A DNA stretch of 64,000 nt from Caenibius tardaugens NBRC 16725 (GTDB taxonomy: Bacteria > Pseudomonadota > Alphaproteobacteria > Sphingomonadales > Sphingomonadaceae). The translations under genes were made by a program, and so were the position numbers. Positions within the stretch are counted from its first letter, which is position 1, and each line of letters opens with the position of its first letter. Below the pieces are notes generated by a model. The model was not told where the DNA came from. It worked only from the letters and a program-made list of their open reading frames with translations, and did no database searches. Location of the stretch: NCBI RefSeq assembly GCF_003860345.1, contig NZ_CP034179.1, positions 2,340,001-2,404,000 on the forward strand, in the 5' to 3' direction. Shown here one piece after another: positions 1 through 9,285 of the stretch.

Positions 1-1
1 G

Positions 2-643
2 CTCAGTCTGGCGGCGAACTGGCCGCATATTCCCGAACGGGTGCTGGCAATCGCCAGCACGGCGACCATGGCGGCCCAGAACATTGCGTTTCAGGAAGTC
101 GGGCGTCAGGCGATCATGGCCGATCCCGAATGGCAGGGCGGCGATTACTACGGCACGGGCCGCGCGCCCGATTCGGGGCTGGCCGTGGCGCGGATGGCCG
201 CGCATATCACCTATCTTTCCGAAGACAGCCTGACTGAGAAGTTCGGCCGCCGGTTGCAGGATCGCGAAGCGAAAAGTTTTGGTTTTGATGCCGATTTCGA
301 GGTGGAAAGCTATCTGCGCCATCAGGGGCTGGCCTTCACCACCCGGTTCGACGCCAATTCCTATCTCTATATCACCCGCGCGATGAGCTATTTCGATCTG
401 GAGGAGGAACAGGGCGGAAAACTGGCCGAAGCCTTCGCCAGAACAGCGGCGAAATTCTGCGTGGTCAGCTTCGATACCGACTGGCTTTACCCGACACAGC
501 AATCGCGCAAACTGGTCCATGTGCTGAGCGCGGCCGGTGCGGCGGTGAGTTTCGTCGAACTGTCGGCCCCCTTCGGGCATGACAGTTTCCTGCTTGATGT
601 GCCCGCGCTCGATCGGGTGGTTACAGGATTTTTGAGCCAATGA
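2..643 (+). CDS. metX: Homoserine O-acetyltransferase MetX, C-terminal part (cut by window start)
   Basis: Transfers an acetyl (or succinyl) group to homoserine in methionine biosynthesis; cytoplasmic alpha/beta hydrolase fold. The frame is open from base 2, so the N-terminal part and the nucleophilic serine lie outside the window. What remains carries the other two triad positions: the Asp of the SFDTDWLYP motif (codon 479-481) and the His of FGHDSFL (codon 578-580), both in the spacing expected for MetX. The stop overlaps the next start by ATGA, so the gene is translationally coupled to the GNAT gene and through it to metW. Family identity is confident; acyl-donor specificity cannot be read from this fragment. 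Confidence 0.9.
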   Translation, partial: LSLAANWPHIPERVLAIASTATMAAQNIAFQEVGRQAIMADPEWQGGDYYGTGRAPDSGLAVARMAAHITYLSEDSLTEKFGRRLQDREAKSFGFDADFEVESYLRHQGLAFTTRFDANSYLYITRAMSYFDLEEEQGGKLAEAFARTAAKFCVVSFDTDWLYPTQQSRKLVHVLSAAGAAVSFVELSAPFGHDSFLLDVPALDRVVTGFLSQ

Positions 644-1071
644 GCGCGCTGCCCCAGGGCTATGAACTGGTGGACGATCAGGCGCTGATCGATCCGGTTG
701 CCGCGCATGCCTTCCTCACCCGGTCCTACTGGGCGGAAGGAATTGCGCTGGCAAAGGTCGAACAGGCGATCCGCAACAGCCTGTGCGTGGCGGTGCGGCA
801 TGACGGGCAGCAGGTGGGTATGGCCCGGGTGGTGACCGATTATGTCGCCATTGCCTATCTCAACGATGTCCACGTGCTGGAGGCGCATCGCGGCAAGGGC
901 CTGTCGCGTGCGATGGTTGCCCATTTGCAGGCGCATCCCGATTTGCAGGGAGTGCGGCGCTGGATGTTGCTGACAGCGGATGCCCAGGGGCTTTACACCC
1001 AGTTGGGCTGGAGCCCGGCCGCACAGCCGGAATGGGTGATGGAACGCCTTTTCGTGGATGCCTATCGATGA
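640..1071 (+). CDS. GNAT family N-acetyltransferase between metX and metW
   Basis: A 143-residue protein of single-domain GNAT size. The acetyl-CoA pyrophosphate-binding loop is seen as [10 protein letters not shown] at about residues 83-92, preceded by the beta strand VHVLEAHRG typical of motif A. The C-terminal GLYTQLGW resembles the usual GLY..LGF strand of the fold. The start overlaps the metX stop (ATGA) and its stop overlaps the metW start (ATGA), so all three are probably made from one message. The substrate is unknown. The position inside a methionine operon suggests action on a related amine or amino acid, but that is only inference. Confidence 0.88.
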   Translation: MSALPQGYELVDDQALIDPVAAHAFLTRSYWAEGIALAKVEQAIRNSLCVAVRHDGQQVGMARVVTDYVAIAYLNDVHVLEAHRGKGLSRAMVAHLQAHPDLQGVRRWMLLTADAQGLYTQLGWSPAAQPEWVMERLFVDAYR

Positions 1072-1658
1072 GTGAACTGCGCCCCGATCTTGCCCTGATT
1101 GCCGAACATGTCGCGCCCGGTGCGCGGGTGCTGGATATCGGCTGCGGCGATGGTGCGCTGATGGCCGCCCTGCGCGATACCAAGGGTGTCGATGCGCGGG
1201 GGATGGAAATTGATCCCGCCAAAGTCGAACAATGCGTAAGCAAGGGGCTGTCGGTCATTCAGGGGGATGCCGATACCGATCTCGCCTTCTATCCGCGCGA
1301 CACGTTCGACTATGCGATCCTCAGCCAGACCTTGCAGACCACCTCGCGGCCCGATCTGATGCTGGATGAATTGCTGCGCGTGGGTCGCAAGGCTTTCGTC
1401 AGCTTCCCCAATTTCGCCCATTGGCGCGTGCGCATGGCCCTGTTGTGGCGCGGACGCATGCCGGTAACCCGGCAATTGACGTACAGCTGGTACGATACGC
1501 CCAACATCCACCATTTGACCGTGGCCGATTTCCGCGATCTGCTGGCGGCCAAAGGTGTGAAGACCGAAGCGTGCTGGTTTTTGGCCGATGGCCGGGAAAT
1601 CGGCGCGACGGGGGCGAACTGGCTGGCGCAGAACGCGGTGTTCCAGATTTCGCGATAG
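1068..1658 (+). CDS. metW: Methionine biosynthesis protein MetW
   Basis: 196-residue class I SAM-methyltransferase-fold protein. Motif I is VLDIGCGDG at residues 21-29. The internal stretch SQTLQTTSRPDLML, followed by VSFPNFAHWRVR, is characteristic of MetW. The family partners MetX in homoserine acylation; whether it is an enzyme or an accessory subunit is not shown by the sequence. The ATG at 1068 is preferred over an upstream in-frame codon because it forms the ATGA overlap with the preceding gene and leaves a standard-length MetW. Only 16 bases separate its stop from the convergent gene. Confidence 0.93.
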   Translation: MSELRPDLALIAEHVAPGARVLDIGCGDGALMAALRDTKGVDARGMEIDPAKVEQCVSKGLSVIQGDADTDLAFYPRDTFDYAILSQTLQTTSRPDLMLDELLRVGRKAFVSFPNFAHWRVRMALLWRGRMPVTRQLTYSWYDTPNIHHLTVADFRDLLAAKGVKTEACWFLADGREIGATGANWLAQNAVFQISR

Positions 1659-1674
1659 CAGGGACGGGCCCGGT

Positions 1675-2166
1675 TCAGCGCGGGATCAGCCACGCGGGGG
1701 CGGCGTGGCCCGCTGTGCGCGGCGGGGCGCCTGCGGGGATATCCTGCCCCAATACCTGCGCATTCCCGTCAAACCACGCAGCGGTTCCGATGCGGCTGGT
1801 AATGCGCCAGCCCTCTGCCGTCCGCGCGAATTCATCGTCATACCAGCCGCCGACCAGAAAATGCGGATCAGGCGCCAGCGCGTTGCGTGTGTGTTGCGCA
1901 ATGAAATACGTGCGCGCCTGGGCCTTGTCGCCTTCGATTGCAATCACCGGCAACCCCAGATGATGCTGGGTCGCGTCCAGCCCGGGCAACACCGTGTTGC
2001 AGAGTTCGGCATAGGCCGCCGGATCGAGCACCCCTACAGTGGCAAGGTCGATTCTGGCATCTTTCGTGAACACCTGATCGAGCAGGCGCATGTCACGCGT
2101 GTCCACCGCCACCACATAAGTGGCAATGGCGTTGTTTATCGCAAACCAGTCATCGGCCAGGCTCAT
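1675..2166 (-). CDS. SnoaL-like (NTF2-fold) protein
   Basis: About 163 residues. The N-terminus (LADDWFAINNAIATYVVAVD) and the motif LLDQVFTKDARIDL match the SnoaL_4 / nuclear-transport-factor-2-like fold, a cone-shaped domain used by small dehydratases, isomerases and ring-hydroxylating dioxygenase beta subunits. ATG at 2166 is chosen because GAGAGG lies about 8 bases upstream; an in-frame ATG at 2184 lacks this. A second SnoaL-like gene occurs at 56761. No substrate can be assigned. It is convergent with metW and reads away from mobA. Confidence 0.75.
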   Translation of the reverse strand: MSLADDWFAINNAIATYVVAVDTRDMRLLDQVFTKDARIDLATVGVLDPAAYAELCNTVLPGLDATQHHLGLPVIAIEGDKAQARTYFIAQHTRNALAPDPHFLVGGWYDDEFARTAEGWRITSRIGTAAWFDGNAQVLGQDIPAGAPPRTAGHAAPAWLIPR

Positions 2167-2219
2167 GGCGTTATCCTCTCGCACGTCGTTTCCACGTCAT
2201 CGCGAGGATGCCGATGGGT

Positions 2220-2741
2220 TCAGTTTTTGCGCAGCGCATCCAGATCGGCGGGCGTGTTGACGTTTGCAGGGGGCGTTCCCGGATCGACCGCGCGGGCGCC
2301 GATGGCTTCGGCAAACGCCAGCATCGAATGCTTGCCCTCGCCGGTCAGGATTGTTTCCAGCATGTCCGCCGCCTCAACGGGCCACAGGCCAATAACCGGT
2401 TGCGAAGCGAGATAGGCCGGGGCCGGGGCCAGCAATTGCGGCAGGTGCGGCGGCAGATGCAGCGAATCCACCCCGCAACTGAGCACGGCGGCAAATCCCG
2501 CATCGCGCGCATGGTGCAGACCTGCGGCAAGCCCGCCCAGAGGGCCCATGTGCGCCCGTGGCCAATCCGGTATGCACGGCGCAGGCCCCGCTTCGCGCCC
2601 GGCAATCACCACCTGTTCGCACCAGCCCGACAGGCGGTCGACCGCGCGAGCAAGCAGGCTGTGTCCATCATATTCCGCCAGCGCCTTGTCGCTTCCGAAA
2701 CGGGTGGATAGCCCGCCGGAAAGAACCAGGCCGAGTATCAT
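2220..2741 (-). CDS. mobA: Molybdenum cofactor guanylyltransferase MobA
   Basis: Attaches GMP to molybdopterin-bound Mo to form the bis-MGD cofactor in the cytoplasm. 173 residues, slightly short for the family. The nucleotide-binding signature is LSGGLSTRFGSDKA at residues 7-20, with Ser in place of the common Ala of LAGG. SCGVDSLHLP at about 88-97 corresponds to the metal-binding CDxPxL segment, with VDS instead of CDM. A substrate enzyme for the cofactor family (a molybdopterin oxidoreductase) is encoded at 11511 but is frameshifted and is usually of the MCD type, so the two need not be functionally linked. Confidence 0.87.
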   Translation of the reverse strand: MILGLVLSGGLSTRFGSDKALAEYDGHSLLARAVDRLSGWCEQVVIAGREAGPAPCIPDWPRAHMGPLGGLAAGLHHARDAGFAAVLSCGVDSLHLPPHLPQLLAPAPAYLASQPVIGLWPVEAADMLETILTGEGKHSMLAFAEAIGARAVDPGTPPANVNTPADLDALRKN

Positions 2742-2811
2742 GTGCGACAGGCCGTTATGGCCGGGTGAAACGGGGTGCTGCGGTTTCTCACCGGGCTGTT
2801 ATAAGACGGAA

Positions 2812-3189
2812 ATGATCCACAGAACAACGCCCCTCGCTTTTTTGCTGTGTGCCGCCGCAGCACTGTCGCTGCCCGGCATGGCTCAGGCCGATCCGACGCC
2901 TGCGCTGCTGCCTGCCCAGCAATTCAAGCTGCACTGCGCCGTCGCATTTGCGCAAGTCGCGGCGGCACAGGCACGGGGCGATGCCCGTGCAATGGCCTAT
3001 CCACCACTGGCGCAGCGCGGCCGCGAGTATTTCGTGCGCGCCAGCGCCGGGGCAACGAATGGCACAGGTCTGACGCAGGATCGGCTCAAGGCCCTGCTGG
3101 AGGCTGAGGCAACCGCCATGTCCCGGGACGGCACCCTTTATGATTCCATGCCGCTGTGCATGAAATCGCTGGAGGCTTCGGGCCTGTAA
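2812..3189 (+). CDS. Small exported protein of unknown function
   Basis: 125 residues. The N-terminus is a clear Sec signal peptide: basic start, hydrophobic core FLLCAAAALSLPG, and a likely cleavage at AQA-DP. The mature part is largely alpha-helical by composition and holds two cysteines (in KLHCAV and PLCMKSLEAS) that could form one disulfide. A longer frame extends upstream, but ATG 2812 gives the signal peptide at the N-terminus and avoids overlap with mobA. I do not recognise the family. The neighbours (mobA, GST) do not suggest a role. Confidence 0.7.
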   Translation: MIHRTTPLAFLLCAAAALSLPGMAQADPTPALLPAQQFKLHCAVAFAQVAAAQARGDARAMAYPPLAQRGREYFVRASAGATNGTGLTQDRLKALLEAEATAMSRDGTLYDSMPLCMKSLEASGL

Positions 3190-3289
3190 CACCGGTTTCA
3201 CCCTGATTTTTCCGGGAACCGCTTTATTCCGACTATTTTCGCCCGTGCCCGGTGGACTGTCATCGCAGCATGCGGCATGAGTTGAGCGC

Positions 3290-3961
3290 ATGTGGCAACT
3301 TTATCAATTTCCGCTCTGCCCGTTCAGTCGCAAGGTTCGCCTTCTGATGAGCGAGAAGGGCATTGGTTACGAACTGCAGCGGGAAAATCCCTGGGACGGT
3401 CGTGACGAGTTTTTCCATCTCAATCCCGCCGGGCGCACCCCGGTCCTGGCCGACCATGGCAAAGGGGTCGTGCTGATCGACAGCCGGGCGATCTGCGAAT
3501 ATTTCGAGGAAACGGTCGACAAGAACCCGATGATTAACGGATCCGCCGCAAGCCGCGCCGAAATTCGGCGGCTGGTGGCCCTGTTCGACGAAAATTTCTT
3601 TGGCGATGTCACCGCCCCGCTGCTGCACGAGCGCATGAAAAAACGGCTGGTCTATCGCGCATCGCCGGATTCGCGCATGCTGCGCGAAGCGATGAAGCTG
3701 GCGCACGAACATCTCGACTATATCGATTACCTGATCGACAACCGCCCCTGGCTGGCCGGTGCGCAGATGAGCCTGGCCGATCTGGCCGCCGCCGCGCAGA
3801 TTTCCGTCGTGGATTATCTCGGTGGCATCGACTGGAGCGGCCATGAACAGTCGAAGGGCTGGTACGCCCTGTTCAAGAGCAGGCCCAGCTTCCGGCCCCT
3901 GCTGGCAGAACGGATGGATGTTATCCAGCCGCCCAGCCACTACGCCGATCCCAACGCCTGA
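3290..3961 (+). CDS. Glutathione S-transferase family protein
   Basis: 223 residues with an N-terminal thioredoxin-like domain (about 1-80) and an all-helical C-terminal domain. CPFS at residues 10-13 places a cysteine where omega/beta-like GSTs or glutaredoxin-like GSTs carry their catalytic residue. The cis-proline segment NPAGRTPVL and the glutathione gamma-glutamyl contact [10 protein letters not shown] are in order. Likely a cytosolic thiol-transferase or detoxification enzyme. Just upstream of msrB, so both may serve thiol/oxidative stress responses, but the 73-base gap with its own RBS for msrB leaves co-transcription unproven. Confidence 0.88.
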   Translation: MWQLYQFPLCPFSRKVRLLMSEKGIGYELQRENPWDGRDEFFHLNPAGRTPVLADHGKGVVLIDSRAICEYFEETVDKNPMINGSAASRAEIRRLVALFDENFFGDVTAPLLHERMKKRLVYRASPDSRMLREAMKLAHEHLDYIDYLIDNRPWLAGAQMSLADLAAAAQISVVDYLGGIDWSGHEQSKGWYALFKSRPSFRPLLAERMDVIQPPSHYADPNA

Positions 3962-4034
3962 ACCGGGTGCCTGTCGCAAACCTTGCGCTGGCACGGCGGA
4001 AGGCCATATTCGCTTCGGGCAAAGGAGAAACACG

Positions 4035-4433
4035 ATGGCTGACAAGCTGGAACTGACCGAGCAGGAATGGCGTGAAAGGCTGACGCCCGAACAATATCAC
4101 ATCCTGCGCGAAGCCGGCACCGAACGCGCCTTCACCGGCGCTTACGAGAAGAACAAGGCGCAAGGCGCATATCGCTGTGCGGGTTGCGGGCAACCCCTGT
4201 TCGAATCCGACACCAAATATGACAGCGGATCGGGCTGGCCGAGCTTTTATCAACCGGTGGAGCAGGGCGCGGTGCATGAACATCGCGACACCTCGCACGG
4301 GATGGTGCGCGTCGAAGTGCGCTGTGCGGCATGCGAAGGCCATCTGGGGCATGTCTTCCCCGATGGGCCGAACCCCACAGGTCTGCGCTATTGCATCAAC
4401 AGCGCCTCGCTCGATTTCGAGCCCAAGGAATAA
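4035..4433 (+). CDS. msrB: Peptide-methionine (R)-S-oxide reductase MsrB
   Basis: Reduces the R-epimer of methionine sulfoxide in proteins. 132 residues. Zinc-binding CxxC pairs are C48/C51 (CAGC) and C97/C100 (CAAC). The catalytic cysteine is C120 in RYCINSASL, and the GSGWPSF substrate loop is at about 65-71. AAGGAG sits a few bases before the ATG. The S-epimer enzyme msrA is encoded separately at 16.3 kb, so the genome repairs both diastereomers with unlinked genes. Confidence 0.97.
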   Translation: MADKLELTEQEWRERLTPEQYHILREAGTERAFTGAYEKNKAQGAYRCAGCGQPLFESDTKYDSGSGWPSFYQPVEQGAVHEHRDTSHGMVRVEVRCAACEGHLGHVFPDGPNPTGLRYCINSASLDFEPKE

Positions 4434-4503
4434 CAGCGGCTTACCGGTCGGGCGCGTTTAGCTGGGGGCAACCCGGCTGCGCCCGTTAACGCTGTGTTAC
4501 AAA

Positions 4504-4509
4504 TATAAT
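4504..4509 (+). promoter_or_regulatory. Candidate -10 hexamer for the penicillin-binding protein gene
   Basis: A perfect TATAAT lies 62 bases before the ATG at 4572 in the 138-base gap after msrB. No convincing -35 box is present at 16-18 bases spacing, so this is only a candidate based on the hexamer. Confidence 0.3.
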
Positions 4510-4571
4510 ATGCAGGTGCCCATTGCTTGTGCGGGTATGTCCCCGCGAAACACGTGAGGTAAGCGCCCAAC

Positions 4572-6716
4572 ATGGCAAGACGGGACGTCCGCCGCGCATC
4601 CACCCCTTCCGAAGATCCGCAGCCACGGCCCAAACGCCGCTGGTTTCGCCGTTTGTTTATCTGGGGCACGGTAATTGCCCTGCTGGCGATTGCGGCGCTT
4701 GGCATTGCGGTGGCGATGGCCGCCCGCTCGATACCGGGTTTTGACGAACTGAAGGAAACCGCAGCGGGGCAGACCATCGTGGTCCGCGCGCGGGATGGGT
4801 CCGAACTGCTGACTATGGGGCCAAGCCCCGGCAACTGGCTGCGTTCGGATGAAATTCCCCAGGTGATGAAGGATGCGATGATTTCCGTCGAAGACCGGCG
4901 GTTCCGGTCGCACTTCGGGGTCGATCCGATCGGGCTGGCGCGTGCAGTGTGGGTGGCAACCACCGGTGACAGGCGGATTGCGGCAACGTCCACGATCAGC
5001 CAGCAGCTTGCCCGCAACGTTTTCCTCAACAACAGCCGCACGTTCGGGCGCAAGGCGCGCGAAGCCATTCTGGCCATGGCGCTGGAGGCCAAGTTTTCCA
5101 AGGAACAGATTCTCGAACTCTATCTCAACAAGGTCTACTTCGGTGGCGGCGCCTATGGCGTGGATGCGGCCAGCCGGAAATTCTTTAGCCATTCCGCCCG
5201 CGATCTGAATGTCGGTGAAGCGGCGATCATTGCCGGGCTGGTCAAGGCGCCGTCGCGCTATTCGCCCACGGCCGATGTGCAGGCCGCCGTGAAGCGCGCC
5301 AATATCGTGCTCCAGTTGATGAAGCAGGAAGGCGCTATCGGGGCAGCAGAAGCGGACGCGATTGACGTATCGACGGTCAAGCTCAAGCCCGAAGCGGGGC
5401 AGAACTCGGCGCGTTATTTCACCGACTGGGTGTTGGAATACCTCGATCTGGTGCTCCCCGACACGCAGGAACCGCTGGAAGTGTGGACCACGCTCGACGC
5501 CGGGATGCAGCGTGCGGCGACCAGCGCCATTCAGGCCAATGCGCCGAAAGGCGCGCAGGGCGCACTGGTCAGTCTGGATCGCGATGGCGCGGTGCTGGCC
5601 ATGGTCGGCGGCACCGATTACGTTTCCAGCAATTACAACCGCGCGATACAGGCGGTCCGCCAGCCCGGTTCGGCATGGAAGCTGTTCGTCTATATGGCGG
5701 CGCTGGAGGCCGGCTATCTCCCCGATGATCGGGTGGTGGACGAACCGGTGACGATCAACGGCTGGAGCCCGCGCAATTCCGGCGGGACCTACGCCGGCCC
5801 GATCGATGTGCGCACGGCCTTTGCTTATTCGAAAAACACGGTGGCGGCGCAGCTTGGCAACGAGGTCGGCTTTGGCAGCGTTGCGTCCATGGCGCGGCGG
5901 TTCGGGATCACCACGCCGATCGCCACCAATCCATCGATGGTGCTGGGCACCTCCGAAGTCCGCCTGATCGACATGACCCGTGCCTTTGCGGCGGTCTCCG
6001 CGCGCGGGATGTCGGTCGAACCCTACGGCGTGATGAAAGTGACCACGGCGAATGGTCGCGTGCTGTATCAGCATGAGGCGGCGAAGGGGCAGCAGCTTGT
6101 GCCCGATTATGTGGCTGCGGGGATTACCGATCTGCTGCAGACAGCGGTCAACGTGGGCACGGGCAAGGCGGCACAGATCGGCCGTCCGGTTGCGGGCAAG
6201 ACCGGCACGACCAGTTCGAACAAGGATGGCTGGTTCCTTGGTTTCTCCAGTGGGATCACCACGGGCGTCTGGATGGGCCGCGATGATGCGCGCGCGGTGC
6301 CCGGTTTGCAGGGCGGCACGGCCCCGGCACGCGCCTTCGCCACGTATATGCGGCAGGCGGTTGCCAAGCGTCCGGTGGAACAGTTCGCCACCGATCTGAA
6401 ATTGCCGGAATGGAAACTCGAACCGGACGAGGAATATCTCTACGGCGACCCGAGCGAATATTACTACGTCGACGAAGACGGCAATCTGGTGGATCAGAAC
6501 CGCCGGACCGACTGGCGTGATGATCCCTATCCGCCGCCGGAACAGCAGCCCGGCACCCCGCCACCGGCCGCCAATCAGGACTTCCTTGATCAGGCCACAG
6601 GCGGGGCGGCAAATGCCCGACCGGAAAGCCGGGGGAACGTCAATGTCGGGCGCGGCAGTCGTCCGCCGGCACCGCCAGGACCACCGGAAGCCCCAGCCCC
6701 CGCCCCATCGCCTTAA
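4572..6716 (+). CDS. Class A penicillin-binding protein (PBP1a-type transglycosylase/transpeptidase)
   Basis: Polymerises and cross-links peptidoglycan. 714 residues: basic cytoplasmic tail, one membrane anchor at about 28-50, GT51 glycosyltransferase domain with catalytic E107 in VEDRRF and the ISQQLARN motif, then the transpeptidase domain with S367-x-x-K370 (SAWK), S420-K-N and K543-TGT. All active-site motifs are intact. The C-terminus after about residue 610 is a low-complexity extension, first acidic and tyrosine-rich (SEYYYVDEDGN), then Pro/Gly-rich. It is probably a periplasmic disordered tail. Its length is nearer to shorter PBP1a/PBPC-like enzymes than to E. coli PBP1a. Confidence 0.93.
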   Translation: MARRDVRRASTPSEDPQPRPKRRWFRRLFIWGTVIALLAIAALGIAVAMAARSIPGFDELKETAAGQTIVVRARDGSELLTMGPSPGNWLRSDEIPQVMKDAMISVEDRRFRSHFGVDPIGLARAVWVATTGDRRIAATSTISQQLARNVFLNNSRTFGRKAREAILAMALEAKFSKEQILELYLNKVYFGGGAYGVDAASRKFFSHSARDLNVGEAAIIAGLVKAPSRYSPTADVQAAVKRANIVLQLMKQEGAIGAAEADAIDVSTVKLKPEAGQNSARYFTDWVLEYLDLVLPDTQEPLEVWTTLDAGMQRAATSAIQANAPKGAQGALVSLDRDGAVLAMVGGTDYVSSNYNRAIQAVRQPGSAWKLFVYMAALEAGYLPDDRVVDEPVTINGWSPRNSGGTYAGPIDVRTAFAYSKNTVAAQLGNEVGFGSVASMARRFGITTPIATNPSMVLGTSEVRLIDMTRAFAAVSARGMSVEPYGVMKVTTANGRVLYQHEAAKGQQLVPDYVAAGITDLLQTAVNVGTGKAAQIGRPVAGKTGTTSSNKDGWFLGFSSGITTGVWMGRDDARAVPGLQGGTAPARAFATYMRQAVAKRPVEQFATDLKLPEWKLEPDEEYLYGDPSEYYYVDEDGNLVDQNRRTDWRDDPYPPPEQQPGTPPPAANQDFLDQATGGAANARPESRGNVNVGRGSRPPAPPGPPEAPAPAPSP

Positions 6717-6770
6717 TCCATTCGGCAGGATGCCGGGGTTTGTACCCGGTGCGGACTAAGGGAATTGCAT

Positions 6771-6810
6771 AAAAAAGGGGGCGGTCCTTTGCAGGATCGC
6801 CCCCTTTTTG
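6771..6810. terminator. Bidirectional Rho-independent terminator between the PBP gene and degP
   Basis: Arms GGGGGCGGTCCT and AGGATCGCCCCC enclose a TTGC loop with one G-U pair. The stem is flanked by an A run on the left and a T run on the right. It can therefore end the plus-strand PBP transcript and the minus-strand hflK-hflC-degP transcript, both of which converge here. Confidence 0.9.
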
Positions 6811-6825
6811 TTGCCGTTTTGCAGA

Positions 6826-8337
6826 TCAGCGCAAGCGGATCGGCACGTAGAGTGCCGGGCCGCCGCGGCGTTGCACCTGCAACAGCAGGGCATCACGCTT
6901 GGCCGATTTGGCAGCGGTTACGATCTGTTCCAGTTCAGCCGGGGAACCGACGGCCTTGTAGTTGGCCTGCAGGACGATATCGCCCCGCTGCAGCCCCTTT
7001 GCCGCCGCGTCGGAATTGGGGTCCACCCCGGCCACAACCACACCCTTGGTGGCATCGGGCACACCCAGCTGACGGGCGATTTGCGGTGTCAGCGGGATGA
7101 CCTGCACGCCGAGGGCTTCTTCCACCTTCCCGGTTTTTTCCGCGCCCTGATCGTTGCCCTGATTCTGGGCGCCGGTTTCGGGATCGAACATCTGCTGGCG
7201 GGCGAGTTCTTCCTCGCTCGGGCGTTTGCCGACCGTGGCGTTGACCGTACGGCGCTGGCCGTCGCGGATCAGTTCGATCGGGATCCGCGTGCCGGGGGCA
7301 ATATTGGCCACGAGATAGGAAAGCGTCTGGTCAGGGGTCACATCCTTGCCATCGACCTTGAGCACCACGTCGCCACCTTGCAGGCCGGCCTTGTCAGCCG
7401 CAAGGCCCGGTTCAACCGCCTGAACGAATTCGCCGCGATTGTGGGCAATGCCAAGCGACGCCGCAAGATCTTCGTTCACCGGCTGGATGCGGATGCCGAG
7501 ATAGCCGCGTTCGATCGACTGGCCCTTCATCAGTTTCTGCACGATCGGCTGCGCGACTTCCGCCGGAATGGCGAAGCCAATGCCGACGCTGCCGCCCGAA
7601 GGCGAAAAGATCGCGTTGTTGATCCCGATCACCTGGCCGCGCATGTCGAACATCGGGCCGCCGGAATTGCCGCGGTTGATGCTGGCATCGGTCTGGATAT
7701 AGCGATCGTAAGCGCCGCCGGAACCGGTGTTGCGGTAAACCGCCGACACGATACCCGACGTAACCGTGCCGCCGAGGCCGAAGGGATTGCCGATCGCTAC
7801 GACCCAGTCACCCACGCGTGCGCGCGATGAATCGCCGAATTCCACGAAGGGGAACGGCTTGGGCCGCTGAATTTTCAGCACGGCAAGGTCCGACGCCGCA
7901 TCGCGACCGACCAGTTGCGCGGGATATTCGGTGCCATCGGGCATGGTCACGGTGATGGATTCAACCTCACCCTGGCCTTCTGCCGTGATCACGTGGTTGT
8001 TCGTCACCACATAGCCATCGGCCGTGACGATGAACCCGGAACCGAGCGATTGCGCCTCGCGGGTCTGGGGTCCGCCGCCGCCCGGCATACCGAACAACTG
8101 CGCTAGCGGGTTGTTGGGAACCTTCAGCCGCTGGCGCGTGGAAATGTTGACCACGGCTGGTGCCAGCTGCTCTGTCAGGTCGGCAAAGCTGGCCGGGGCA
8201 CCGGCACGGGGCACGACCGAGCGCATTTCGCTCTCGTCGTTTTGTGCGACTTGCGCTCCGGCGGGAACCCCGGAAACCAGCGATACCATCGCGCCGCCAA
8301 TCAGCAGCGCACTTGTCACTCCATAAGCATAACGCAC
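6826..8337 (-). CDS. degP: Do/DegP-family periplasmic serine endopeptidase
   Basis: Periplasmic quality-control protease/chaperone. 503 residues. The Sec signal peptide spans about 1-28 (hydrophobic core ALLIGGAMVSLVSG, cleavage near GAQ). Trypsin-like domain with triad H115 (TNNHV), D150 (AASDLAV) and S225 (GNSGGP), followed by two PDZ domains (roughly 270-360 and 410-500). It is the last gene of hflK-hflC-degP, an arrangement common in alphaproteobacteria. Whether it is closest to DegP, DegQ or MucD cannot be settled by reading, so the symbol is generic. Confidence 0.93.
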   Translation of the reverse strand: MRYAYGVTSALLIGGAMVSLVSGVPAGAQVAQNDESEMRSVVPRAGAPASFADLTEQLAPAVVNISTRQRLKVPNNPLAQLFGMPGGGGPQTREAQSLGSGFIVTADGYVVTNNHVITAEGQGEVESITVTMPDGTEYPAQLVGRDAASDLAVLKIQRPKPFPFVEFGDSSRARVGDWVVAIGNPFGLGGTVTSGIVSAVYRNTGSGGAYDRYIQTDASINRGNSGGPMFDMRGQVIGINNAIFSPSGGSVGIGFAIPAEVAQPIVQKLMKGQSIERGYLGIRIQPVNEDLAASLGIAHNRGEFVQAVEPGLAADKAGLQGGDVVLKVDGKDVTPDQTLSYLVANIAPGTRIPIELIRDGQRRTVNATVGKRPSEEELARQQMFDPETGAQNQGNDQGAEKTGKVEEALGVQVIPLTPQIARQLGVPDATKGVVVAGVDPNSDAAAKGLQRGDIVLQANYKAVGSPAELEQIVTAAKSAKRDALLLQVQRRGGPALYVPIRLR

Positions 8338-8436
8338 AGGTTCTACGTCCTCTCAGTTGTCCTGGCCGAAGCGACGGCCAGACTCGACAATGCACCACAG
8401 GATTCAGGCCTTTTGGCCTGAACGGAAATTGAATGA

Positions 8437-9282
8437 CTAGCGCGTCCCACGGAACTGGCGAAGATATTCGTTATCCGGCGAAAGAATGATAGAACTGTCA
8501 CCCTCTCCGGTTTCGAAGGTCGTCACGTAGCTCTGCATGGCGCGGTAGAAATCGTAGAACCGCGGGTCCTTGCCGAAACTGAGGGCATAGGTCTTGGCCG
8601 CGGTGGCTTCGGCTTCGGCACGGATGATTTGCGCATCCTTGCGGCCTTGCGCGCGAATGGTGGCGGCTTCGCGTTCACGATCGGTCTGCATGCGGGTATA
8701 GGCGGCCTCCAGCGGGGTGCCGTCGGGCAGATCCGTGCGCTTGATCCGCACGTCGATGATCTGCGCACCATATTCGCGGGCTTGCCGGTCCAGTTTGTTG
8801 CGGATGTTGGTCATCGCTGTCCCGCGTTCGGCAGTCAGCAGCGAGGTGAAGCTGCGCCGACCGAGTTCCTGCCGCAGGACCGAAGTCAGAATCGGCTGCA
8901 ATTGCGCGACCACTTGTTCTTCCGTGCCGGCGGTTTCGACCATCAGCACCGGATCGATGATCCGGAAACGGGCGTAGGCATCGACTTGCAGACGCTGCTG
9001 ATCGGCGGAAAGCACCTGCTGCCGCTCCATATCCAGCGCGATAACGCGCTTGTCGACGCGCTGTACGCTTTCCAGGATCGGAATACGCAGGACCATGCCC
9101 GCACCGGTCTGGCCATAAGGCGTATTGGGGCGGAACCGGTTGATGACGCGCACAGGTTCACCTGTGCGGACGACCACCGCCTGCTGTGTTTCGGGCACGA
9201 TCACCACGGCTGACATCAAGACGGCCAGCACGACGGCGAGAGCGATCAGCGCAAGCTTGTGGTTTTCCCAGATGCGTTCCAT
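8437..9282 (-). CDS. hflC: Protease modulator HflC
   Basis: SPFH/band-7 protein that with HflK forms a periplasm-exposed cage around the FtsH membrane protease. 281 residues: short cytoplasmic N-terminus, one membrane helix at about 10-29, SPFH domain, then a long charged helix rich in Arg/Glu/Ala (TDREREAATIRAQGRKDAQ) typical of HflC oligomerisation. It starts 3 bases after the hflK stop, consistent with a 1:1 complex made from one message. Confidence 0.96.
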   Translation of the reverse strand: MERIWENHKLALIALAVVLAVLMSAVVIVPETQQAVVVRTGEPVRVINRFRPNTPYGQTGAGMVLRIPILESVQRVDKRVIALDMERQQVLSADQQRLQVDAYARFRIIDPVLMVETAGTEEQVVAQLQPILTSVLRQELGRRSFTSLLTAERGTAMTNIRNKLDRQAREYGAQIIDVRIKRTDLPDGTPLEAAYTRMQTDREREAATIRAQGRKDAQIIRAEAEATAAKTYALSFGKDPRFYDFYRAMQSYVTTFETGEGDSSIILSPDNEYLRQFRGTR

Positions 9283-9285
9283 CGC

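Noticed and set aside
4497-6074. 525-codon minus-strand frame opposite the penicillin-binding protein
   Set aside because: The plus strand encodes a complete PBP with all catalytic motifs; the opposite frame is a shadow.
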